Positions 1-6,437 of a stretch of 11,358 bases of DNA are shown one piece after another; position 1 is the stretch's first letter; each line of letters starts with the position of its first letter. The position numbers were made by a program, and so were the translations under genes. Origin of the DNA: Candidatus Zipacnadia bacterium (lineage in GTDB: Bacteria; Armatimonadota; UBA5377; JALGUK01); contig JALGUK010000121.1 in assembly GCA_029820875.1 (NCBI GenBank), forward strand, positions 1 through 11,358, written 5' to 3'. Below the pieces are notes generated by a model. It ran no database searches, was not told the origin of the DNA, and saw only the letters and a list, made by a program, of their open reading frames with translations.

Positions 1-897
1 GACCCACAGCCCCCGGATAAGCGCGTCCGGGTACGGCCCCCAGACGTGTGTGCCGAAGATACCCCGGTCCGAAAGCGCCATGTGGCAGGTCGAGGAGCCC
101 ATCACCAGCGCCATCCGTCCTGGGGTGACCACGTCAAGCCCCAGCATTGCAGCGTAGGCGTCAATCCCGCCCTGGGCAACCGGTATCCCCTCCCGCAGGC
201 CCAGGTCACGGGCCGCCTCGGCGGTCAACAGCCCCGCCTTCTCCCCCATCGCAAGAATATCAGTGGGCCACTTGGCCCTGATGTCTTCAAGGCCGACAGC
301 CTCTAGGAGCTCGTCCGCCCAGCCGCCTTCTGGCGAGGCATAGTTCCACTTGCACGTGACGTTGTTCAGCGACGCCGTCCACTCTCCGGTGAGTCGGTGC
401 ATCAACCAGTCGGTACCCTCGATGATAAGGTCCGAGCTATTATAGATTTCCCGCTCATTCTCCTTCAGCCAGAGCGCCTTGGGCAGCATCCACTCGGGCG
501 ACTCAGACCCGCCGACATACTTGAGAATCGGGTGACCGGTCGCGGTGATGCGCTCAGCCTGGTCGTAAGCACGCTGGTCCATCCACAGTATAACAGGCCG
601 GAGGGGTGTCCCATCCTGCTTGACGCAGACCACCGTACAGGACGTGCCATCCGCGCTTATGCCGGCAATCTCATCTGCGCTGATGCCGCTGTCGGCCAAG
701 CACCGTGCGACAGTCGTCTTTGCGGCTTCCCACCAGTCCTCCGCACGCTGCTGCGCCCAGCCGACGTGCGGGAAGTCAATCGGATATTCCTGCGAGGCGG
801 ATGTGAGGATATCACCGCTCAGCGTGCACACCGCCGAGCGAAGGCTTTGCGTCCCACAGTCAATTCCGATGACGAACGGCCCCTTGCCGGTGCTCAT
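1..897 (-). CDS. FGGY-family carbohydrate kinase (partial, C-terminus off left edge)
   Basis: This frame is open for 299 codons from the ATG at 897 to the window edge, so the C-terminal part is missing. The N-terminus (VIGIDCGTQSLRSAV, residues 8-22) is the ATP-binding phosphate loop of the FGGY/actin-like kinase fold. GWAQQRAEDWW near residue 46, LWMDQRAYDQAERI near residue 100 and GGIDAY near residue 243 with the probable catalytic Asp are also FGGY features. MGSSTCHMAL followed by WGPYPDALIRGLW recalls ribulokinase-like members more than glycerol kinases. The expected reaction is ATP-dependent phosphorylation of a ketopentose or related sugar in the cytoplasm; the substrate cannot be read from sequence. 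A Shine-Dalgarno-like GAGGTAG lies just upstream, and only 13 nt separate it from the nitroreductase, so the two are probably co-transcribed. The family is secure, the substrate is not. Confidence 0.88.
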   Translation of the reverse strand, partial: MSTGKGPFVIGIDCGTQSLRSAVCTLSGDILTSASQEYPIDFPHVGWAQQRAEDWWEAAKTTVARCLADSGISADEIAGISADGTSCTVVCVKQDGTPLRPVILWMDQRAYDQAERITATGHPILKYVGGSESPEWMLPKALWLKENEREIYNSSDLIIEGTDWLMHRLTGEWTASLNNVTCKWNYASPEGGWADELLEAVGLEDIRAKWPTDILAMGEKAGLLTAEAARDLGLREGIPVAQGGIDAYAAMLGLDVVTPGRMALVMGSSTCHMALSDRGIFGTHVWGPYPDALIRGLWV

Positions 898-910
898 GAT
901 TCACTACCTC

Positions 911-1426
911 TTACCAACCGTCGTGATGAACGAGTCTCTCATCATACCGTTCAGGGCGCGGACGCGGCTCATCGGCGGGATATCCCAAGGAAATCATGCA
1001 GCAGACGCGGATTCCATCGGGAATGCCCAGCGTCTCGCGAACGTAATCCTCGCGGGACATATCGCCCTCGCCGGAAGCGTGTACCCCGATCCAGCAGCTC
1101 CCGAGACCGAGCGAATGAGCCAGCAGAAGGACGTTCTCGGTGGCTGCGCTGCAGTCATCAATCCACCAGCGCGGCCCGCGCCTGGAATCCGCACACATCA
1201 CCAGCACCACCGGGGATTCCTCACAGAACCGGGCCCACTGGTGGAGCTTCGAGAGCTTCGTGCGCAGTTCCTTGTCGCGCACGACGATAATCTCCCACGG
1301 CCGTGCGTTGTTGCCTGACGGCGCGCACATGGCGGCCTCAAGCAGAAGCTTGACGTCGTCGTCGCTGACCGGTTTTTCAGGGTCATATCTGCGCACGCTT
1401 CGGCGCCCGCGGATAATGTCAATCAT
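911..1426 (-). CDS. Nitroreductase-family FMN oxidoreductase
   Basis: The 171-residue product has the layout of small single-domain nitroreductases. RRSVRRY (residues 8-14) is the N-terminal FMN-phosphate-binding segment, APSGNNARPWEIIVV (35-49) the second FMN contact, and LAHSLGLGSCWIG (102-114) plus ISLGYP (145-150) the C-terminal core. Members are usually homodimeric flavoproteins using NAD(P)H to reduce nitro, quinone or enone substrates; the physiological substrate is unknown. Six cysteines (34, 68, 78, 92, 111 and the pair 142-143, making seven in all) are many for this size. The ATG at 1426 is supported by GGAGGTG at 1435-1441 with 8 nt spacing. It follows plsC after a 105-nt gap holding two hairpins, so it may start a separate unit with the FGGY kinase, although I could not identify a promoter in that gap. 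Confidence 0.9.
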   Translation of the reverse strand: MIDIIRGRRSVRRYDPEKPVSDDDVKLLLEAAMCAPSGNNARPWEIIVVRDKELRTKLSKLHQWARFCEESPVVLVMCADSRRGPRWWIDDCSAATENVLLLAHSLGLGSCWIGVHASGEGDMSREDYVRETLGIPDGIRVCCMISLGYPADEPRPRPERYDERLVHHDGW

Positions 1427-1434
1427 AACGAGCC

Positions 1435-1441
1435 CACCTCC
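1435..1441 (-). promoter_or_regulatory. Ribosome binding site of the nitroreductase gene
   Basis: The minus strand reads GGAGGTG, 8 nt before the ATG at 1426. It lies right after a terminator-like hairpin, so the leader of any transcript starting downstream of that hairpin would be very short. Confidence 0.7.
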
Positions 1442-1448
1442 TGGAAGT

Positions 1449-1474
1449 GAAAACGCCGGACCGGCGGGTCCGGC
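1449..1474 (-). terminator. Rho-independent terminator-like hairpin after plsC
   Basis: On the minus strand GCCGGACC, loop CGCC, GGTCCGGC forms a perfect 8-bp GC-rich stem (1455-1474), followed by GTTTTC. The T-tract is short, so read-through into the nitroreductase gene is possible. It is the second of two hairpins in the plsC-nitroreductase gap and probably closes the aromatic/cmk/plsC operon. Confidence 0.6.
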
Positions 1475-1491
1475 TTACTCAGCCGTCTATG

Positions 1492-1509
1492 CCGGGCCGC
1501 AACGCCCGG
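1492..1509 (-). repeat. Second hairpin in the plsC-nitroreductase gap
   Basis: CCGGGC and GCCCGG form a 6-bp inverted repeat around a 6-nt loop. The stem can extend by two A-T pairs beyond one mismatch. There is no T-tract. It lies 22 nt downstream of the plsC stop codon and may help 3'-end formation or mRNA stability together with the hairpin at 1455-1474. Confidence 0.4.
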
Positions 1510-1531
1510 TATGTCTCTTCGAGAAAAGCCA

Positions 1532-2143
1532 CTACGCTCCCTCCTGCAAGCGAGCGATCTGTGCCATCACTCTCCTGCCGACCTCTTTGAGCTTCGCCTT
1601 ATCCGGCTTGCCGTCGTAAAGGTCCGGGAATGTCATCGGCTTCCCGATTCGGATAGTGACATGGCCGAACTTAAAGTACCAGCAGTGCCTGGGAAGGACC
1701 GTGTCGGTCCCTATCAACGCCATGGGAACCACGGGAGCACGCGTCTTGAGCGCAATCAGCGCAAATCCCAGCTCCGGCTCCCCGAGCTTGCCGTCCGGTG
1801 ACCGCTGTCCCTCGGGGAAAATCATGACGACCTCGCCGTTGTCCAAAAGCTCCATCGCCCGCCGCAGCGCACGCCGATCGGCGGTCCCGCGGCGGACCGG
1901 GAAGGCGCGTGTACGGGTAATAAGCCATCCGAGGACAGGGATTTTGAAAAGCTCCTCCTTTGCCATGAACCAGGTCGGGCGCTTAATGGCCGAGCCGGCC
2001 GCAGGCGGATCGAGATAGCTGATGTGATTAGGGGCGAGGATTACGCCACCTTCAGGTGGGAAGTTCTCCGCGCCTTCGACTTCCCAGCGGCCGAGAACTC
2101 TCAGTATGAGACGGGTCAGTGCTTTGCCGATGTCATAAAGCAC
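1532..2143 (-). CDS. plsC: 1-acyl-sn-glycerol-3-phosphate acyltransferase (PlsC family)
   Basis: The 203-residue protein carries the glycerolipid acyltransferase signature: NHISYLD at 39-45 is the catalytic HX4D motif (H40, D45), FPEGQRS at 109-115 is the substrate-binding block (usual form FPEGTRS, here with Gln), and PVVPMAL forms the last conserved block. These enzymes acylate lysophosphatidic acid to phosphatidic acid at the inner membrane face; the hydrophobic N-terminal region fits peripheral or single-anchor membrane association. The length is typical of compact PlsC proteins. The start is GTG at 2143, backed by AGGGGTG with 8 nt spacing. It lies 19 nt after the zinc-ribbon gene and is the last gene of the run that begins at the aminotransferase. 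A cmk followed by plsC is a common arrangement in several Gram-positive-type genomes. Confidence 0.9.
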   Translation of the reverse strand: MLYDIGKALTRLILRVLGRWEVEGAENFPPEGGVILAPNHISYLDPPAAGSAIKRPTWFMAKEELFKIPVLGWLITRTRAFPVRRGTADRRALRRAMELLDNGEVVMIFPEGQRSPDGKLGEPELGFALIALKTRAPVVPMALIGTDTVLPRHCWYFKFGHVTIRIGKPMTFPDLYDGKPDKAKLKEVGRRVMAQIARLQEGA

Positions 2144-2162
2144 GTTGCCGACACCCCTGACA

Positions 2163-2618
2163 TCAGAATCCTCCGAAGGGATTGCCCGGACCGGTGAGCT
2201 GATGTGTCAACTGGACAATCAGAGGCAAGAAAAAACGCATACTAAGCAAAAACCAGACAAGAGGGGGGATAATCGCGAGGGCGAGGCAAACGATTCCGAA
2301 GTGGCGGTTCTCTGTTGACTGGCGGACGGTCAGGAGGATTATACCGGCGAGTATTCCCGCCCCGGGGATTAGAAGTGACACCGTCCCCAATGCGAATCTG
2401 GAAAGCCCGTCCAGCGGCGGCTCCATCGGGCCAGGAAGCACGTCACCAAGCGGCTCGGCCACCTGCTCGTCGAGCGGCGCAAGCTCGGCCTCCTCGGGAG
2501 GAGCTTGCGCGGATGGGTGCAACGGCGCATTGCACGCCCAACATACAAGGTCTGATTCGTAATTCTGCTCCCCACAGTGGGGGCAAGTAATTCGCTTCGC
2601 CGATTGTGTTTCCATCAT
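2163..2618 (-). CDS. Zinc-ribbon protein with two membrane helices, unknown function
   Basis: The start at 2618 gives a 151-residue protein. A CPHC...CWAC pair (cysteines 12, 15, 26, 29) forms a short zinc ribbon. A Pro/Glu/Ala-rich acidic linker (about residues 33-72) follows, then two hydrophobic segments (about 75-97 and 107-136) and a Gly/Pro-rich tail. The ribbon and linker would lie on one side of the membrane and the helices form a hairpin. An ATG at 2639 is in frame, but GGAGG at 2625-2629 sits inside that extension and 6 nt before the ATG at 2618 (9 nt before a second ATG at 2615), so the shorter form is preferred. It lies between cmk and plsC with short gaps, so it is expected to share their transcript. 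I do not recognise a specific family; such zinc-ribbon membrane proteins are common and mostly uncharacterised. Confidence 0.75.
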   Translation of the reverse strand: MMETQSAKRITCPHCGEQNYESDLVCWACNAPLHPSAQAPPEEAELAPLDEQVAEPLGDVLPGPMEPPLDGLSRFALGTVSLLIPGAGILAGIILLTVRQSTENRHFGIVCLALAIIPPLVWFLLSMRFFLPLIVQLTHQLTGPGNPFGGF

Positions 2619-2624
2619 CCCAAA

Positions 2625-2629
2625 CCTCC
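2625..2629 (-). promoter_or_regulatory. Ribosome binding site that fixes the start of the zinc-ribbon gene
   Basis: GGAGG on the minus strand lies 6 nt before the ATG at 2618. It falls inside the coding region if the upstream ATG at 2639 were used, which argues against that longer form. Confidence 0.7.
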
Positions 2630-2645
2630 GCTGCCCCATCGCCCT

Positions 2646-3335
2646 TCACGTCTTCTCGCCCGCTTTTGCCTTGACGGTATCCAGTACTGCCTTGACGACC
2701 TCCTCTACAGTGAGGCCGTCGGTGTTAAGCTCTACGCCATCTTCAGCCTTGAGCAGCGGCGCGACGTCACGTGCTGTGTCGCGTTCATCACGTTCCACAA
2801 GGGTGTGCTTGACCTCCGCGAAAGTTGCATTGACACCCTTCTGCTGCAGCTCCGCAAGTCGCCGCCGGGCGCGCTCGTCCTCGGAAGCGGTCAGGAAGAT
2901 TTTTACCTGCGCTTCAGGGAAGACCACCGTTTGTATGTCCCGGCCCTCCATCACCACACCGCCACGAGCGCCCATCTGCCGCTGCAACTCAACCAGGCGC
3001 CGCCGAACCTCCGGGATGGCCGACACTGGAGAGCTTAACTCGGTGACCTCGGGCAACCGGATTTCCTCACTGACGTCTTCGCCGTCCACAATCAGCTTCA
3101 GGTTCCCGGACTCGTCGCGGCTGAACTGCATCTCCAGTTCGTTGGCGATGTCAATAATCTCGTCTTGCTGTTCGAGGGTGAGTCCGCGGCGTAGGGCCTC
3201 GAGGGCCACCGCACGATACATCGCACCTGTGTCGATGTACAGGTAACCGAGTTTATCCGCGACCAGGCGAGCGACCGTGCTCTTACCCGAGCCGGCAGGT
3301 CCGTCTATTGCGATCACCAGGTTCCGTGGGATCAT
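2646..3335 (-). CDS. cmk: (d)CMP kinase (cytidylate kinase)
   Basis: The 229-residue protein matches bacterial Cmk in full. IDGPAGSGKSTVA (10-22) holds the Walker A P-loop with K18. IDTGAMYRA (34-42) is the family's nucleotide-binding signature, GRDIQTVVFPEA (131-142) the CMP-binding segment (Gln replaces the usual Gly after GRDI), and RDERDTARDVAPL (182-194) the Arg/Asp-rich lid and substrate-contact region. It transfers phosphate from ATP to CMP or dCMP in pyrimidine salvage and recycling of lipid-derived CMP. The ATG at 3335 has GGAGG at 3341-3345, 5 nt away. It lies 45 nt downstream of tyrA. In related clusters aroA often lies between these two; here nothing does. The linkage with plsC downstream fits the role of CMP turnover in phospholipid synthesis, though this is inference from position. 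Confidence 0.97.
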   Translation of the reverse strand: MIPRNLVIAIDGPAGSGKSTVARLVADKLGYLYIDTGAMYRAVALEALRRGLTLEQQDEIIDIANELEMQFSRDESGNLKLIVDGEDVSEEIRLPEVTELSSPVSAIPEVRRRLVELQRQMGARGGVVMEGRDIQTVVFPEAQVKIFLTASEDERARRRLAELQQKGVNATFAEVKHTLVERDERDTARDVAPLLKAEDGVELNTDGLTVEEVVKAVLDTVKAKAGEKT

Positions 3336-3380
3336 GGTATCCTCCAGGACGACCGACTTCGGCAGCGGTCAAGGCACGCT

Positions 3381-4238
3381 TTACTGAATCAACTGCTCTC
3401 CCGCGCGTTGCGCCGCCGTCAAAATCTCAACAATCCGTTTTCGGTTCCGCTGCGCGACCGCAAGCTGGAGTTCACCTATCCCCGCGCTCAAGGCGCTAAG
3501 ACACGGCTCAATCTCGTCCGCGTTCGCAATGCAGATGTCCGCCCACAGTTCAGGGTCCCCTCTCGCCAGGCGCGTCATATCCCGCAAGCCCTGCCCAACA
3601 CCTGCACCGGCTTCAGGGGCTGATTGAATGCTCTCTTCCACTACATACGCCAGCGCCGCGGAAACAAGGTGCGGCAAATGGCTTGTATGCGCCACCACCT
3701 TGTCGTGTAGCTCCGCGGAGACCAACACGGGGCGCGCTCCCAACGCATCAATCAAGCTGAGCATAGCTTCGACCACGCCGGAGGAAGTCCTTTGCGTCGG
3801 CGTCAGAAAGTAGGCTGTGCCGCTGAAGAGATCCTCCCGCGCGGCCAGCGGGCCCGAACGCTCCGACCCCGCCATCGGGTGCCCGCCAATAAACCCGCCA
3901 GCCGGGAAAAGACGGTCACCAGCGGCGCAGATTCCACGCTTGCAGCTACCGGCATCGGTGACAATGCAGTCTCTCTGCACCACGGCGGCGACTTGCTCCA
4001 ACAAACCCGGAATGGTACCCACAGGTGCAGCCAGATAGACCAAATCGGCCTGGCGGACCGCGCTTTGCAGATCGGTTGTCACCTCATCGGCGGCCCCGAT
4101 TTGCATAGCTCCGTCAAGCGTAGCCCGACTTCGCGCCACCCCGATTACCCGTCCGACAGCTCCCGCTCGTTTGGCTGCGAGCGCGAACGATGCTCCGATG
4201 AGACCAATTCCAACGACGGCGGTTCGCTCGAATTGAAT
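3381..4238 (-). CDS. tyrA: Prephenate dehydrogenase, probable ATT start
   Basis: This enzyme oxidatively decarboxylates prephenate to 4-hydroxyphenylpyruvate using NAD(P)+, the committed step to tyrosine. Numbered from the proposed start, the nucleotide-binding motif GIGLIG is at 10-15, TDAGSCK at 94-100, GGHPMAGSE at 118-126 (catalytic His120), HTSHLPH at 184-190, and GLRDMTRLARGDPELW at 217-232. The first ATG/GTG/TTG in frame is the GTG at 4139, which would remove the dinucleotide-binding motif. The reading frame continues upstream to a TAA at 4272-4274 without any canonical start. ATT at 4236-4238 gives (M)QFERTAVVGIGLIG, aligning with typical TyrA N-termini, and has AAAAGGGG 7 nt upstream. 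The resulting 285 residues is the usual length. No ACT domain follows the catalytic region. aroF lies 36 nt upstream. Confidence 0.93.
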   Translation of the reverse strand: MQFERTAVVGIGLIGASFALAAKRAGAVGRVIGVARSRATLDGAMQIGAADEVTTDLQSAVRQADLVYLAAPVGTIPGLLEQVAAVVQRDCIVTDAGSCKRGICAAGDRLFPAGGFIGGHPMAGSERSGPLAAREDLFSGTAYFLTPTQRTSSGVVEAMLSLIDALGARPVLVSAELHDKVVAHTSHLPHLVSAALAYVVEESIQSAPEAGAGVGQGLRDMTRLARGDPELWADICIANADEIEPCLSALSAGIGELQLAVAQRNRKRIVEILTAAQRAGEQLIQ

Positions 4239-4245
4239 GTCGCTA

Positions 4246-4253
4246 CCCCTTTT
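4246..4253 (-). promoter_or_regulatory. Strong ribosome binding site supporting the ATT start of tyrA
   Basis: AAAAGGGG on the minus strand ends 7 nt before ATT at 4238-4236. No ATG, GTG or TTG exists in the tyrA frame within the region this site could serve, which makes it the main support for a non-canonical start. Confidence 0.6.
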
Positions 4254-4274
4254 ACCTTCGATGGCTCGTGGTTA

Positions 4275-5297
4275 TCATGCAGTTCGTCCAATCGCTTCGG
4301 CGACAGCACGTATAGCAGACATAGTATCGGCGAAGGCATCCAGCATCAGTGACTGCGGCCCGTCCGAGAGCGCCTCCGTCGGCCTCGGGTGGACCTCAAT
4401 CATCAAGCCGTCGGTGCCGGCGGCGACCGCCGCCAATGCCATCGGTGGAACAAGCTCCCAATGGCCCACTGCATGACTGGGATCGGTGATAACCGGCAGA
4501 TGACTTAGCCCCTTGACCAACGGTATCGCGCTGATGTCAAGCGTGTTGCGCGTCTCCGTGACGAATGTGCGGATTCCACGCTCGCACAGCAGAATATCGA
4601 GGCTGCCGCTGGACGCAATGTACTCGGCGGCCTTAAGCCACTCGTCGATCGTGGCGGCCCATCCGCGCTTAATCAGGACCGGCTTGCCGGTCTGGCCGAC
4701 CTCCCGCAACAGGTCGAAGTTCTGCATGTTGCGGGCACCTATTTGCAGGCAGTCGGCGTAGCCGGCGACCAGTTCCACGTGACGAACATCCATGACCTCG
4801 GTAACCACAGGCAGGCCGGTTTCCTCGCGCGCCCGTGCCAGATACTGCAAGCCTTCCTCGCCAAGCCCCTGGAAGTCATAAGGGGAGCTTCGCGGCTTGA
4901 AGGCGCCGCCCCGCAGACACGACGCACCGGCCTCCTTAACAGCCCGAGCGGTCTCGAGCAGCATCTCGGCGTTCTCGACGGCGCAAGGGCCGGCGATTAC
5001 CGGAATGCGCCGACCACCGAAGACCACCCCGGCGACATCAACCTCCGAACGCTCTTTGGTGAACTCCAGGCTGACCATTTTGTAAGGCCTGGAGATCGGT
5101 ACAACACGCTCAACACCGGAGAGAACGCTGAGTTGCTCGGCTACGGCGGCCTTTTCCTCGTCCAGGATCCCAATCGCGCAGACTATAGTCCGCTCGGCAC
5201 CCTGCACGAGGTGATGTCCCCAACCGGCGTCGGTGAGGGAGTCTACGACTTGCCGAATCTCACCTTCGGTGGCGCCTTTGCGCATCACTGCTATCAT
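4275..5297 (-). CDS. aroF: 3-deoxy-7-phosphoheptulonate (DAHP) synthase, type I-beta with N-terminal ACT-like domain
   Basis: This enzyme condenses phosphoenolpyruvate and erythrose 4-phosphate, the entry step of the shikimate pathway. The 340 residues resemble the Thermotoga maritima type throughout: a ferredoxin/ACT-like domain (about 1-70, starting [14 protein letters not shown]) and a TIM barrel. Metal ligands are visible as C105 (GPCAVE), H275 (DPSHAVG), E301 (IEVHP) and D312 (LSDG), each three positions later than in T. maritima. [11 protein letters not shown] (134-144) and [10 protein letters not shown] (185-194) form the substrate site. In T. maritima the N-terminal domain mediates feedback inhibition by Tyr and Phe, so the same is likely here. 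The ATG at 5297 is preceded by GAGGTGAG, which overlaps the end of the aminotransferase gene; its stop codon lies 6 nt upstream, suggesting translational coupling. Intact and full length. Confidence 0.97.
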   Translation of the reverse strand: MIAVMRKGATEGEIRQVVDSLTDAGWGHHLVQGAERTIVCAIGILDEEKAAVAEQLSVLSGVERVVPISRPYKMVSLEFTKERSEVDVAGVVFGGRRIPVIAGPCAVENAEMLLETARAVKEAGASCLRGGAFKPRSSPYDFQGLGEEGLQYLARAREETGLPVVTEVMDVRHVELVAGYADCLQIGARNMQNFDLLREVGQTGKPVLIKRGWAATIDEWLKAAEYIASSGSLDILLCERGIRTFVTETRNTLDISAIPLVKGLSHLPVITDPSHAVGHWELVPPMALAAVAAGTDGLMIEVHPRPTEALSDGPQSLMLDAFADTMSAIRAVAEAIGRTA

Positions 5298-5303
5298 CGC
5301 CGC

Positions 5304-6320
5304 TCACCTCACCTGAACCTTCGGAAGCTGCGGCAATGCCTCCTCCAGCGCGGCAATGAAGCGTCGGTTCTGCTCGGGTGTCCCGACCGTTACACGCACG
5401 TGCCCATCCGGCCACCCGCCAGGGGCTACTCTTATCGTTACTCCTCGCTCAAGCAATGCCTCGAATGCAGCCCGAACATCCACTCCGAGATTGACGAAAA
5501 CGAAGTTCGCATGGCTGCGGATATAGGGAAGACCCAAGCGGTCAAACTCATTGTACAGATATGGGCCAATCCAGTTACATTGAACGGCTCGCGGACGAGC
5601 TTCAAATAATGGATTAGTTCCTCGGGTGCAACCCCATAACCGATACGCAGTCCCGCCAATGAATAAATCTTGCTGAACGTCCGCAGGACAAGCACTGGCC
5701 GTCCCGTGCGAACGTACTCAAGCGAATCGGGGAACTGTGGGTCGTCCACGTATTCGAAGTAGGCCTCATCGAATGCAACGATGACATCCTCCGGCACCCG
5801 GTCCATGAACGCCGCAATCTGCCGTAGGATTATCGGGGTTAGCGACGAAAATCAGCTTGGTCCGCTCGGTGACAGCCTCGGCCATTGCTTCAAGATCATG
5901 CTGATAGTCCTTCCATGGTATCATGACCGGTGTCGCGCCCATCAGGAGGGTTGTGGAGGGATAGAGAGTGAACGGCGGCTTAGGCATAATCACCTCGTCA
6001 CCCGGGTTCAGAAACGCCAGCCCGAGCATGTGAATCACTTCGTCGGAGCCGCGCCCCACGATGATACACTCCGGCGCGACGTCCAAACGCTCTGCCAGGG
6101 CCCGGGTGAGACGCTCGCATTCGGCATCCGGATACAGCCGTACCCGCTCGAGCATCTCTCTCATTCTCTGCAGAACAGGCTCCGGGGGCGGCAGAGGGTT
6201 TTCGTTGGACGCCAGCTTCGCGATGCCCTTTTCGATGACTTCGTCGTCCGTCGGTCGGCCCGGATGGTACTGGGGAATCTGGGTGATGTTCGGACGGATC
6301 AGATCTCGCAGCTCAGCCAT
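5304..6320 (-). pseudogene. hisC: Histidinol-phosphate/aromatic aminotransferase, HisC family, interrupted by two out-of-frame gaps
   Basis: Family features run across three reading-frame blocks. The first (6320 to about 5823) has LASNENPLPPP, RLYPDAE, IIVGRGSDEVI and VANPDNPT. The second (about 5821 to 5565) has VIVAFDEAYFEY, the PLP-lysine segment FSKIYSLAGLRIGYG and REPFNVTGLA. The third (about 5561 to 5304) has YLYNEFDRLGLPYIRSHANFVFV and the C-terminus. Compared with the family, about 7 residues are missing at the first junction and roughly 28-30 at the second. The third block returns to the frame of the first, but that frame meets a stop at 5766 in between. The 339-codon span plus the missing parts gives the usual length near 375. 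The start at 6320 has AAGGA at 6331-6335. In this operon it would transaminate phenylpyruvate or 4-hydroxyphenylpyruvate, or act in histidine synthesis. It may be intact in life if the gaps are assembly errors. Confidence 0.85.
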
Positions 6321-6357
6321 GTATGGTTCATCCTTGCCAGGGATAATAAGGGCTAGT

Positions 6358-6386
6358 ATCTTATCAGAAAACCCGGCGGTTGACAA
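6358..6386 (-). promoter_or_regulatory. Sigma-70-type promoter for the aminotransferase-aroF-tyrA-cmk operon
   Basis: The minus strand shows TTGTCA (6381-6386, 5/6 to the -35 consensus), a 17-nt spacer and TAAGAT (6358-6363, 4/6 to the -10 consensus). Transcription would start near 6350, giving a leader of about 30 nt before the ATG at 6320. The -35 box lies in the loop and spacer region of the upstream gene's terminator hairpin. Confidence 0.65.
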
Positions 6387-6395
6387 GGCGCCGGG
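6366..6395 (-). terminator. Rho-independent terminator of the radical SAM gene
   Basis: CCCGGCG (6389-6395) and CGCCGGG (6372-6378) form a perfect 7-bp stem with a 10-nt loop on the minus strand, followed by TTTTCT. It begins 43 nt after the radical SAM stop codon and separates that gene from the aromatic operon. Confidence 0.7.
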
Positions 6396-6437
6396 CACGG
6401 CTGACTGTTGCCGGTAGCCATGATGCCGCAAGGCCGG

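Noticed and set aside
397..1290. Long plus-strand open frame (297 codons)
   Set aside because: It lies opposite the FGGY kinase and nitroreductase, which have clear family motifs and ribosome binding sites. Its product is Arg/Pro/Ser-rich with no domain, typical of an antisense frame in GC-rich DNA.
2619..2639. Start of the zinc-ribbon gene at ATG 2639
   Set aside because: GGAGG lies within this extension, just before the ATG at 2618, and the extra seven residues have no support.
3381..4139. tyrA beginning at GTG 4139
   Set aside because: This would remove the conserved GIGLIG nucleotide-binding strand that is clearly encoded upstream in the same frame.
4743..5609. Long plus-strand open frame (288 codons) opposite aroF and the aminotransferase
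   Set aside because: No recognisable domain or ribosome binding site, and the minus strand is certain aroF.
5304..6320. Programmed frameshifting in the aminotransferase
   Set aside because: Both frame changes coincide with missing conserved residues, and no slippery heptamer is present at the junctions, so deletion (real or artefactual) explains them better.
6321..6431. N-terminal extension of the aminotransferase to 6431
   Set aside because: It would run through the terminator and promoter and has no family similarity. The ATG at 6320 has a ribosome binding site and gives the normal N-terminus.
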